A DNA stretch of 43,372 nucleotides from Lysobacterales bacterium (GCA_021648125.1 JAKITK010000023.1:1-43372), one strand, 5' to 3'; positions 15,535 through 22,807 are shown, counted from the stretch's first letter. The notes: a model not told the origin generated them from the sequence alone. Numbers and translations are program-made.

Positions 15535-16095
15535 TTACTTTTCGGTCAGTTGCTCCAACAACCATATTTTTGCACTCCACCACTCACGCGCGACCGTTCG
15601 CTTTGAGATATCCATCAACTCTGCAATTTCATCTTCGCCTAAACCGGCAAAAATTCGCAACTGTACGACCTGCCATTGCTTGTGGTCCAATTGCTGCAGC
15701 CGATCCATAGCAATATCAAGATCCAAAATATCTTCCAGCACAATTTGTGGCCCCAGTTGCAGTCGCTCTACCTGCTTCAGACCGGCTTCGGGATCGGTAC
15801 GTTTAATGGTCGATTTTTTACGTGCATGATCAACCAGAATTCGTCGCATGGCAATCGCAGCGGTCGCAAAAAAATGTTTTTTGTCGTTCCACCGTGGTGT
15901 TTTGCCTTCAAACAAACGTAAATAGGCCTCATGAACCAGATCGGTGGCCAACAAGGTGTGGCCCGGTCTTTCCTGACGTAAATGCACCGCTGCAATCGCT
16001 CTTAACTGGTTATAGACCAATGGCAGCGCGATTTCCACCGCGACTGAAGAGTCGGGGGTATTGTTCAGTATTTCGCTGAGGGTTTTCGATTCCAA
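15535..16095 (-). CDS. ECF-type RNA polymerase sigma factor (PF07638 / TIGR02999-like)
   Basis: This 186-residue protein has the two-domain ECF sigma layout. Region 2 includes HLRQERPGHTLLATDLVHEA with YLRLFEG and HFFATAAIAMRRILVDHARK, the family hallmark. Region 4 includes LDHKQWQVVQLRIFAGLGED and EIAELMDISKRTVAREWWSA, the -35 recognition helix-turn-helix. It is expected to direct RNA polymerase to a dedicated promoter set. It is first in an operon with the kinase, which may control it. No anti-sigma factor is encoded nearby. The repeated two-box promoter in this cluster is a natural candidate target. The gene has its own sigma70-like promoter, so it does not appear to be autoregulated. Confidence 0.92.
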   Translation of the reverse strand: MESKTLSEILNNTPDSSVAVEIALPLVYNQLRAIAAVHLRQERPGHTLLATDLVHEAYLRLFEGKTPRWNDKKHFFATAAIAMRRILVDHARKKSTIKRTDPEAGLKQVERLQLGPQIVLEDILDLDIAMDRLQQLDHKQWQVVQLRIFAGLGEDEIAELMDISKRTVAREWWSAKIWLLEQLTEK

Positions 16096-16127
16096 GTGCT
16101 TTTCCTAATGCTGTTGATAGTCGAAGA

Positions 16128-16156
16128 AGTATAGACACCACGCCTTCAGGTGGCAA
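16128..16156 (-). promoter_or_regulatory. Sigma70-like promoter of the sigma/kinase operon
   Basis: On the minus strand TTGCCA, a 17-bp spacer and TATACT, 33 bp before the sigma start codon. Confidence 0.5.
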
Positions 16157-16219
16157 CTCTGTGGGGTAATTCTTGATTAATTTGATTGAGTTGTGATCAA
16201 AATTAAAAAAGCTAATAAT

Positions 16220-16248
16220 TTTGGCATGAAAACACCCTGAAAATCGCC
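16220..16248 (+). promoter_or_regulatory. Cluster promoter motif, site 8
   Basis: TTTGGCATG at 16220-16228, a 16-bp spacer, CGCCTTTATA from 16245, 57-60 bp before the 16305 start. Confidence 0.68.
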
Positions 16249-16304
16249 TTTATATGTAGACGCAAGAAATCATTCAAATCCAATAATTTTGAGGTAAATC
16301 AAGT

Positions 16305-16778
16305 ATGAGCATCAGTAAAACCAAGCGCCATTTCTGGATACTGGCAAGTATCAGTCTCTTAGCTGCCCATTCAGCCATGGCTGCCGATGCCGCGTCAGCC
16401 AAATTGAGCTTCACCAATATCTCAACACACGATCTGAAAATCACCGTGGGGCATAGCAATGGTGTTTCCAACAGAAAGACAAAAAAACTTGCCAGCCTCA
16501 AGACTGCAACCTTCAAATTCAGCTTTGGGGAGTGTAAAAATACTAAGGAGCGGTATTACGAAATTCGTCAAGCCAATGGCAATGAAATCGGTTGGGGTCG
16601 CATTACCATTGAAGCCAAACGTGAAAATGGTAGCTGTAAAGCAAAGCTCAGCTTTGAAAAACATGGTGACTTCAGCGGCTCACCCGTCTGCTCAACTATC
16701 TCACCAAAAGCAGGCAGAACCGGCACCACCAATAAGGGTGAGGTTGAGTTCCTGAATGCAGGCACTTGTAAACAATAG
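16305..16778 (+). CDS. Small exported protein of the cluster (157 aa)
   Basis: The signal peptide ends SAMA-ADA. The mature part ASAKLSFTNISTHDLKITVG has the N-x-S start and shares ASAK with the 9211 protein, followed by TKKLASLKTATFKFSFGECK, RYYEIRQANGNEIGWGRITI and ENGSCKAKLSFEKHG, closely matching NSCKASMSFDSC of 9211. Four cysteines (EC, SC, VC, TC) are present. A GAGGTAAATCAAGT stretch precedes the ATG. It is divergent from the sigma/kinase operon and has promoter site 8. Function unknown. Confidence 0.86.
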   Translation: MSISKTKRHFWILASISLLAAHSAMAADAASAKLSFTNISTHDLKITVGHSNGVSNRKTKKLASLKTATFKFSFGECKNTKERYYEIRQANGNEIGWGRITIEAKRENGSCKAKLSFEKHGDFSGSPVCSTISPKAGRTGTTNKGEVEFLNAGTCKQ

Positions 16779-17032
16779 TTTACAGTCCTGTTTTGGTGTC
16801 TCTTTATCTAAACCAGGTTTACTCAATCATTCGTTAAAGTACTGAATATATAAAATCGCACCGAAAATTGATCTACCATTTGTATCTAAAACCAACCCAG
16901 TGAGAGGGTCAATCATTTTGATTAACCATGAGATTATCAAACCTGTACAGGTACAGTTTTAAATGCAAATCAAGATATTAAAATATTCTAGGGTAATACC
17001 GGTTTCATCGGCAGGCCAATAAGGCACTTTGT

Positions 17033-17060
17033 TTTGGCGTGCTTTTTCAGGCTTTACGCT
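17033..17060 (+). promoter_or_regulatory. Cluster promoter motif, site 9
   Basis: TTTGGCGTG at 17033-17041, a 15-bp spacer (one shorter than elsewhere), CGCTATATAA from 17057. It lies 119 bp before the 17179 start. The rest of 16779-17032 shows no gene; it contains the palindrome ACCTGTACAGGT at 16941. Confidence 0.6.
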
Positions 17061-17178
17061 ATATAAGATATCAATTGGAATAATGGCAAGACCCAAACTA
17101 AAAACTTCAGTCCAACAGAACCTAAGTAATATACGATAATTCATGAATCACGAACATCTCCTTATGTGGAGAAAAACT

Positions 17179-17505
17179 ATGACCAACAAGGCGCACACTA
17201 AACTCAGCCCACAAACCTTGCTTTTAAGCACATTAACAGCGATGGCGGTACTTGCACTGGGTGTATTAAGCATTCCGCTTATAGCAGCTGGCACTCACGG
17301 GGTCAAAGTTACTGTTATCAACAAAACAGGTAAGAAAATAGATGTATCAACCTACAACTCAAAAGACAGCTCAAGTGCAATTCCACACAAAGTGCACTAC
17401 TCAGACGATGGCTGTACACAAGTAGTGAAAAGCCATGGGCAAGAGGCTGACAAGATCAGAATAACCATCATTCAGAAAGGTTCGAATAATTTGGGACTGT
17501 ACTAA
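17179..17505 (+). CDS. Small exported protein related to the tandem array, possibly C-terminally frameshifted
   Basis: The 108-residue precursor starts at ATG 17179 (GGAG 7 bases upstream; the frame opens at 17143). A hydrophobic segment (LTAMAVLALGVLSIPLIAA) ends in a signal-peptidase-like site before GTHGVKVTVINKTGKKIDVS. SSSAIPHKVHYSDDGCTQVV and KSHGQ match the PHKVYYLDGPG and CHGQ of the 4461 protein, so this is a distant member of the same subfamily at the other end of the cluster. The frame ends NNLGLY. In the next frame DCTNNCVTAYH runs to a stop at about 17528 and resembles the family's cysteine-rich end, so a one-base loss near 17497 is possible. Confidence 0.75.
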   Translation: MTNKAHTKLSPQTLLLSTLTAMAVLALGVLSIPLIAAGTHGVKVTVINKTGKKIDVSTYNSKDSSSAIPHKVHYSDDGCTQVVKSHGQEADKIRITIIQKGSNNLGLY

Positions 17506-17595
17506 TAACTGTGTAACTGCTTATCATTAACCCCATAATTGGGAAGGATAGGCAGACTATGAAAAGAGAAAAAAAACACCATTGAGTCGTTGAGA

Positions 17596-17698
17596 AATAA
17601 AAGTAAGTAAAAGTAAGAAAAGTAAAAAAAGTAAAAAAAGTAAAAAAAGCAAGAACAGACGTCATGAAAAGTAAGAACAGGCGTCATGAAAAGTATCA
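17596..17698 (+). repeat. A-rich simple repeat
   Basis: Irregular GTAAAAAAA units (period 9) run from about 17600 to 17650, followed by two copies of AAGAACAGRCGTCATGAAAAGTA-like sequence. It lies directly before an IS91-family remnant. It is not coding. Confidence 0.7.
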
Positions 17699-18055
17699 AG
17701 GTGATCGCTTGTATCGAAGACCCAGCCGTTATTCAGAAGATACTCGCCCACCTTGATAACAGAGCAGGTTCGACAGACTTGAGCTTGTTACCTGAATGTC
17801 GGGCTCCACCAGCAACGGGCTTGTTTGACTGAAAGAACACGTCCGGAAAAACTAGCTGCTTACTGATCCCAAGAAGGGACCGGTAAGTTTTCTATTGCCC
17901 CAAGTGTGAGAATTGGTGTAAAACGCATATGAACCCGGTGCTGGCTACTTAAATAGGCTCAAATTACGTGATAGTCTGGCTAAAAACCTGATACGAATGG
18001 CCGTGCTTTAAGTTTTCAGATTTTTCTGGCAATATGGTGTTTATACTACTTATAC
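17699..18055 (+). pseudogene. IS91-family remnant 1: last codons of the transposase and the terminal region
   Basis: Bases 17699-17831 encode VIACIEDPAVIQKILAHLD and LSLLPECRAPPATGLFD, the last 44 residues of the transposase intact at 23424-24929. The non-coding 3' region follows and ends at CTTATAC (18055). Everything upstream of the last codons is missing. The end is shared with remnant 2 (19699) and resembles those of copy 2 (23055) and a relic at 36404. Confidence 0.85.
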
Positions 18056-18060
18056 ACAAC

Positions 18061-18089
18061 TTGACCACTACAAAGTAATGCTCTTATAA
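18061..18089 (+). promoter_or_regulatory. Sigma70-like promoter for the 18119 gene
   Basis: TTGACC, a 17-bp spacer and TTATAA, 30 bp before the ATG. It starts 6 bp after the end of the IS91 remnant. Confidence 0.5.
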
Positions 18090-18118
18090 ATATTCCATTA
18101 ATACAAGGCAGTATAAAA

Positions 18119-18673
18119 ATGAAAAAAATATTAATTATAGTGCTCTTAAATCTGGTTTTAATTCAATCAGCACATTCAAAAAATAGTCCATGCTCCTTGC
18201 AATTCAAGCAAGCTATATCATCTGCGCTGGACTTGACTTACCAAGAATATGACCAAACACCAGGGCAAGGTCTAAGGTCATTTAGTATTGATTGCCAATA
18301 TGAGGGAGCTCTAGTAACAATATTCTATTTATCAAAAAAGGAAGGCCTCAGCGCTTCACAAAAGAAGAACTTGTCTTTTCATGCGGGCCAAGCTCTTGCC
18401 TCAAGTGGTCACGAAGATGAGTCTATTAGGTATTTTAATGATGCAAAGCATATAAATAATCCTTCAAAACTCCTTTGGAATGAGTATATTGAAGGGACAA
18501 TAGCTTATTTAAATAAAGATCTTCAAAACCTAGAAAAGAATATATCTTTAATTCAAAAGAGAAAAGGCACCCACCTCGGGAATGAACAAAATTTGAAAGT
18601 TTTAATGCGTTTAGCTATAGAATTGGAAAGGGGTGTTTTATATAAAGATATTGACTGGACTTCGGATAAATAG
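18119..18673 (+). CDS. Exported protein of unknown function
   Basis: The 184-residue precursor has a clear signal peptide (MKKILIIVLLNLVLIQSAHS). The mature part is mostly helical by eye, AT-rich in sequence, with two cysteines near the start (NSPCSLQF, SIDCQYEG) and a stretch (LSFHAGQALASSGHEDESIR and YFNDAKHINNPSKLLWNEYI) that could form one or two TPR-like helix pairs. It does not share the beta-type layout of the 4.5-17.5 kb cluster. It lies between two IS91 remnants and may be a passenger. It converges on a truncated gene 2 bp downstream. I do not recognise the family. Confidence 0.72.
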   Translation: MKKILIIVLLNLVLIQSAHSKNSPCSLQFKQAISSALDLTYQEYDQTPGQGLRSFSIDCQYEGALVTIFYLSKKEGLSASQKKNLSFHAGQALASSGHEDESIRYFNDAKHINNPSKLLWNEYIEGTIAYLNKDLQNLEKNISLIQKRKGTHLGNEQNLKVLMRLAIELERGVLYKDIDWTSDK

Positions 18674-18675
18674 TA

Positions 18676-18836
18676 TCAGTTTTTCGTACACTGCATTGTG
18701 GTAAGTGCTGACAGACTTTTTGACATTTGATCCAATTCACGCTTGTTTTCAGCCATTAATGGGATACTAAGGATTGTGGCGGCTTCAATACTGTTTCTAG
18801 GACAACTTTTTAAACTGCCTTTTTCAATTGATCTGA
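18676..18836 (-). pseudogene. C-terminal fragment of an unknown gene cut by IS91 remnant 2
   Basis: The minus-strand frame reads SCPRNSIEAATILSIPLMAE and KRELDQMSKSLSALTTMQC to a stop at 18676. This has normal protein composition, but the codons before it (GRAISPVR) are antisense transposase sequence. The upstream part of the gene is missing. Family not recognised. Confidence 0.45.
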
Positions 18837-18882
18837 CTGGCGAAATGGCACGACCCATGTCATATTTGAGCCGCTAGATATT

Positions 18883-18945
18883 ATGTACAGGATGTACGGT
18901 ATGCCGTGGGCGCAGGGATGCGCAGGGATGCGCAGGAACGGCCAT
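18883..18945 (-). repeat. Hairpin insertion, type A, about 63 bp
   Basis: The insertion contains hairpins GTAC-AGGAT-GTAC and GCGC-AGGGAT-GCGC, the core GTATGCCG and the end GCAGGAACGG. The last two are shared with the insertions at 19145 and 19294 read on the opposite strand. Boundaries are uncertain by a few bases. Confidence 0.75.
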
Positions 18946-19009
18946 TTCTAGACTGGTTGCTTTGATTCCTAAACCCAGAGTGAACCTAACCCGTTTCCAT
19001 GGAGTGTTC

Positions 19010-19031
19010 GCCTAAAGCGCCTACTTTTGGT
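19010..19031 (+). repeat. 22-bp insertion, type B
   Basis: GCCTAAAGCGCCTACTTTTG plus GT lies between VF and AP codons of the transposase. Removing it restores GTGTTC-GCACCC. It is one base shorter than the copies at 1220 and 19235. Confidence 0.85.
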
Positions 19032-19144
19032 GCACCCAACAGTAAATACCGTGCTGAGGTAACGCCCGCAAAGCGGGGCAAAGTCAAGAAGCCCCGATCA
19101 CTTGATGAGGACCAAACACCTGCTGAGTTCAAGGTAGTCATGAC

Positions 19145-19193
19145 CGGTTTTTGCTCCTGCAAAACCGGCATACATGCCATCCATGGCAATAAC
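19145..19193 (-). repeat. 49-bp hairpin insertion, type A
   Basis: Two hairpins: CCGGTTTT/AAAACCGG around TGCTCCTGC, and GCCAT/ATGGC. Removing 49 bp rejoins ATGAC-TTGGGCAAAGCG as in the intact copy (MTWAKR). The same insertion lies at the same codon in copy 2 (22554). Confidence 0.88.
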
Positions 19194-19234
19194 TTGGGCA
19201 AAGCGGTTAAAGCGTGTATTTGGTATTGATATCG

Positions 19235-19257
19235 CCTAAGAGCGCCTACTTTTGGCA
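19235..19257 (+). repeat. 23-bp insertion, type B
   Basis: CCTAAGAGCGCCTACTTTTG plus GCA lies between GIDI and ETC codons. Removing it restores GATATCG-AAACCTGC. Confidence 0.85.
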
Positions 19258-19293
19258 AAACCTGCGTTGAGTGCGGTGGTGATGTCAAGGTCA

Positions 19294-19344
19294 CCGCTCC
19301 TGCGCATCCATGCGCACGCGGCATTAGTGCTTCCATGCACGTCA
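19294..19344 (-). repeat. 51-bp hairpin insertion, type A
   Basis: Flanked by GTCA on both sides, a possible 4-bp duplication. On the minus strand it reads GTGCATGGAAGCAC, TAATGCCG, GCGCATGGATGCGC, AGGAGCGG. Removing it rejoins DVK-VIACIED. Confidence 0.85.
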
Positions 19345-19943
19345 TCGCTTGTATCGAAGACCCAGCAGTTATTCAGAAGATACTCGCCCACCTTGATGAC
19401 AGAGCAAGTCCGACAGACCTGAGCTTGTTACCTGAATGTCGGGCTCCACCAGTAACGGGGTTGTTTGACTGAAAGAACACGACCGGAAAACTAGCTGCTT
19501 ACTGATCCCGAGAAGGGACCGGTAAGTTTCCTATCGCCCCGAGTGTGAGAATTGGTGTAAAACGCATATGAACCCGGTGCTGGCTACTTAAATAGGCTCA
19601 AATTACGTGATAGTCTGGCTAAAAACCTGATACGAATGGCCGTTCAGTGCTTTAAGTTTTCAGGTTTTTCTGGCAATATGGTGTTTATATTACTTATACG
19701 CAGACGGCAGTAGATTCTTGTCGTGCTGACAGCGGTGAAGAACCTCCCATCTAAGCTTGCGGTCGCGCCTCAATCGCGCAGCGTTACACGTCTCAAAATC
19801 TAAGATGAAATGGATCGTAGCAACCACTCAAGCGCGATGCCAGATCAGTTGGCTGGTCAGGTTCGAAAACGGCGAGTCTGTAAAAGGCGAACATAGTAAG
19901 TCTCTGTCTAACGTATGATTCACCATTTGCAGGACTAAAGAAC

Positions 19944-20573
19944 ATGAGCGAATATCAATTACATTGTTTAGCTGAATCCGGTAATGCCTATAAGGCAGCC
20001 CTGATGCTCGAATTGTGCGGTCTGGACTGGTCATCGATTTTAGTCGATTTTCCTAATGGTGAGATGCGAACATCGAAATATCGCCAAGACATCAATCAAT
20101 TTGGCGAAGTCCCGGTGCTGGTGCATAAGGATCTGCAATTATCGCAATCAGGTGTCATTCTAAATTATCTGTCAGAAAAGACTGGGCAGTTCGGGCCTGC
20201 CAATAAGCAGGAAGAATATGAAATATTGCGCTGGATATTATTCGATAATCATAAATTCACCAGCTATATGGCGACGCGTAGGTTTGCTCTGCGTTTTATG
20301 AAAACCGGTGACACCGAAATAACCAACTTTCTGGGCGATAAAGTAAAGAACGCTCTTGAGATTGTCGAAAAACATATGGCCGACAGAGATTTTATTGCCA
20401 CACCAACACTCTCAATCGCCGACATTTCTATGTGCGGTTATCTCTATTACGGCGATGAATTGGAGCAGAATTTAGGCAGCTATCCAAATATCAACGCCTG
20501 GATAGATCGCATCGCGGCAACAGATGGTTGGAAACATCCCTATGATCTGATGCCGCGCGCTTTTCCAGATTAG
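19944..20573 (+). CDS. Glutathione S-transferase family protein
   Basis: The 209-residue protein has the two GST domains. The thioredoxin-like N-terminal part (SEYQLHCLAESGNAYKAALM, then FGEVPVLVHKDLQLSQSGVI with cis-Pro and the glutathione-binding S of QS) is followed by an all-helical domain with the N-capping motif in PTLSIADISMCGYLYYGDEL and WIDRIAATDGWKHP. It is predicted to conjugate or transfer glutathione in the cytoplasm; the substrate is unknown. AGGA lies about 10 bases before the ATG. It stands alone between an IS91 remnant and a repeat tract. Bases 19700-19943 hold no gene I can recognise. Confidence 0.88.
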   Translation: MSEYQLHCLAESGNAYKAALMLELCGLDWSSILVDFPNGEMRTSKYRQDINQFGEVPVLVHKDLQLSQSGVILNYLSEKTGQFGPANKQEEYEILRWILFDNHKFTSYMATRRFALRFMKTGDTEITNFLGDKVKNALEIVEKHMADRDFIATPTLSIADISMCGYLYYGDELEQNLGSYPNINAWIDRIAATDGWKHPYDLMPRAFPD

Positions 20574-20607
20574 AGCATTTTCGAGCTCTCTGATTGAGCA
20601 GAACCTC

Positions 20608-21033
20608 AGTAGCTCATGGGGTCACAGTAGCTCATGGGGTCTAGCTCATGGGGTCAGGTCTTGCTTTTTGCAACACGGGTTTTAGTAGCTCATGGGGTCA
20701 TAGTAGCTCATGGGGTCAGGTCTTGCTTTTTGCAACACGGGTTTTCGAGATTACCCAGGCAACTACCAATCATTAAGCCCAAAGCATGCACTACAGGGTA
20801 CCTGACCTTTGAACCACTTTCTTCCCGAGTCTTAGCCAGGCTCTCACAGGGTAGGGTATGCAGTAGGCAACTTACGTGGCAACCATGCACAATACAATAC
20901 AAGACCTGACCCCGTATTCGTGACCCCGTATTCGCATGCACAATACAAGACCTGACCCTTAAAAGGTGATACAAGACCTGACCCTTAAAAGGTGCTTAAA
21001 AGGTGTGACCCTTAAAAGGTGACCCTTAAAAGG
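20608..21033. repeat. Telescoped inverted-repeat tract (GGGGTCAGGTCTTG / CAAGACCTGACCCC)
   Basis: The left side holds five copies of TAGCTCATGGGGTC and two of GGTCAGGTCTTGCTTTTTGC. The right side holds three copies of ACAAGACCTGACCC, two of GTGACCCCGTATTCG-like sequence and five of CCCTTAAAAGG. The two sides are inverted relative to each other around about 100 bp of unique sequence. GGGGTCAGGTCTTG-type inverted ends occur around small transposon-like repeats handled by single-strand (Y1/RAYT-like) transposases; none is encoded here. Spacing is irregular. Confidence 0.7.
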
Positions 21034-21252
21034 CTAATAATTTGATGGGGGATGGGTGAGAATTACCTGGCCAGAGAGGAGGGCAATCTTCCCTTAAACT
21101 AGTTGCGTTTTTAAGTAGAGAATTCTCGTGAATCTGCTAATTCTCAGCAAAAATATGACGTTGATTAGCGCATTTTGCTCACAACAATTTGAGAATATGC
21201 CCATTGTGCTACACAAGCCCACAAGCGAATACTTTATGTATTTGGTTGAAGC

Positions 21253-22807
21253 ATGGGATTGCACTCGCATCTAGTCTGCAAGATACGGCCAAAGCCCGCT
21301 GCGGTATACGTTCGCCACAGGCCCGAAACGACCTTGCTCTACCAGATTGTCCAGGAGTACTGGCCTGAGTTTCAGGCTGAGCTTACCAGTCAGGGTAGAT
21401 ACTTACCGGCCTACGTCACAAAAGAATTTGAGGCGTACCTGAAGTGCGGGAGACTTGAACATGGCTTTCTCAGAGTTCGCTGCGAATCCTGCCATGATGA
21501 AAAATTGGTCGCCTTCAGTTGCAAGCGGCGCGGTTTCTGCCCCAGTTGTGGAGCACGACGGATGGCGGACAGCGCTGCCCTGCTGGTAGACGAAATCCTG
21601 CCTCATCAACCCATGCGTCAATGGGTGCTTAGCGTACCGTTTTCACTACGCTTTCTGTTTGCCAGTAACCCCAAAGCCATGACCGGGGCGCTGGGTATCG
21701 TCTACCGAGCCATCTCCACGCACCTGGCACACAAAGCTGGCTTTGCAAAACCCGTGGCACAGACTGGTGCAGTAACCCTGATCCAGAGATTTGGTGGGGC
21801 GCTTAATCTCAACATACATTTTCATATGCTATACCTGGATGGGGTGTACATCGGTGGTTCTAATGAGCAACCGATGTGGTTTCGACAGGTGAAGGCACCA
21901 AACAAAAGTGAGCTCACACGACTAACGCGTATTATCGCTCACCGCGTTGCTCGTTACCTGGAACGGCAGGGTCTGTTGGAACGCGATACGGGTAACATCT
22001 ATCTTACCCAGGAAGCCGTGGACGCCTCAGATGAAGACTCTACGAATCAATTGTTGGGAAGCTCAATTACTTACCGCATTGCAGTAGGGCCACAGCAAGG
22101 GCGCAAGGTATTCACTCTGCAAACCCTGCCTGACTGTCAATCAGACAACCCGTTTTCAAGCTCAGTGGGTGAGGTCGCCGGGTTTTCGCTTCATGCAGGC
22201 GTTGCCACCAAAATCAATGAGCGTACCAAGCTGGAACGCTTGTGCCGTTACATCACGAGGCCGGCGGTATCCACAAAGCGCCTATCTATGACCCGAAACG
22301 GCAGGGTCCGCTATGAGTTGAAAACACCGTGGCGCAATGGCACCACCCATGTCATATTTGAGCCATTGGATTTTATCTCCAGACTGGTTTCCCTAGTGCC
22401 AAAACCCAGAGTCAACCTGACCCGTTTCCATGGCGTATTTGCCCCCAATAGTAAACACCGAACGCAGGTAACCCCGGCAAGCCGGGGCAAAGGCAAGAAG
22501 CCTCGGTCACTTGATGGGGACCAAACTCCAGTCGAGCGCCAGGCAGCCATGACCGGTTTTTGCTCCTGCAAAACCGGCATACATGCCATCCATGGCAATA
22601 ACTTGGGCGCAACGGTTAAAGCGGGTGTTTGATATCGATATTGAAACCTGCAGTGAATGCGGTGGTGATGTCAGAATCATTGCTTGTATTGAAGACCCGA
22701 AAGTGATCAGGAAGATACTCGCTCACCTGGATGAAAAAGTGATTCCAACCGCAACAGGCTTGTTGCCGGAACCCAGGGCCCCGCCAGCAACGGGGTTGTT
22801 TGTTTGA
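21253..22807 (+). pseudogene. IS91-family transposase, copy 2, frameshifted by a 49-bp insertion
   Basis: The gene encodes an HUH (Y2-type) rolling-circle transposase. The zinc-finger region ([20 protein letters not shown] then PSCGARRM) and the HUH motif ([16 protein letters not shown]) are intact and very similar to copy 3. At 22554 a 49-bp hairpin insertion shifts the frame. Translation ends at 22632 with 459 residues, and the last 60 codons ([20 protein letters not shown] to PATGLFV) continue in another frame to 22807. The C-terminal cysteine pair and the last domain are therefore lost. It may act in trans poorly or not at all. Confidence 0.9.
22554..22602 (-). repeat. 49-bp hairpin insertion, type A, same site as 19145
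   Basis: The sequence matches the insertion at 19145-19193 and interrupts the same codon (ATGAC-TTGGGC). It adds 49 bp, which is not a multiple of three, hence the frameshift in copy 2. Confidence 0.9.

Larger units (their letters stand above)
18837..19699 (+). pseudogene. IS91-family remnant 2, interrupted by five short insertions
   Basis: This is the 3' third of the IS91-family transposase (from [14 protein letters not shown]-equivalent codons to PECRAPPVTGLFD at about 19470) plus the terminal region to CTTATAC at 19699. Compared with the intact copy (23424-24929) it carries five extra segments: 18883-18945, 19010-19031, 19145-19193, 19235-19257 and 19294-19344. The bases between them still align codon for codon ([61 protein letters not shown]). 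Confidence 0.88.

Noticed and set aside
16941-16956. LexA box at ACCTGTACAGGTACAG
   Set aside because: The CTGT and ACAG arms are 6 apart rather than 8; it is only a short palindrome.
4374-17060. TTTGGCATG boxes as sigma54 (-24/-12) promoters
   Set aside because: The GG-to-GC distance required for sigma54 is not constant among the sites, whereas the N16 spacing to CGCT is.
19700-19943. Integron attC-like or tRNA-like sequence before the GST gene
   Set aside because: No consistent core sites, no integrase and no tRNA fold could be drawn.
20608-21033. Repeat tract as a CRISPR array
   Set aside because: Repeat lengths and gaps are irregular, copies are nested and inverted, and there are no cas genes.
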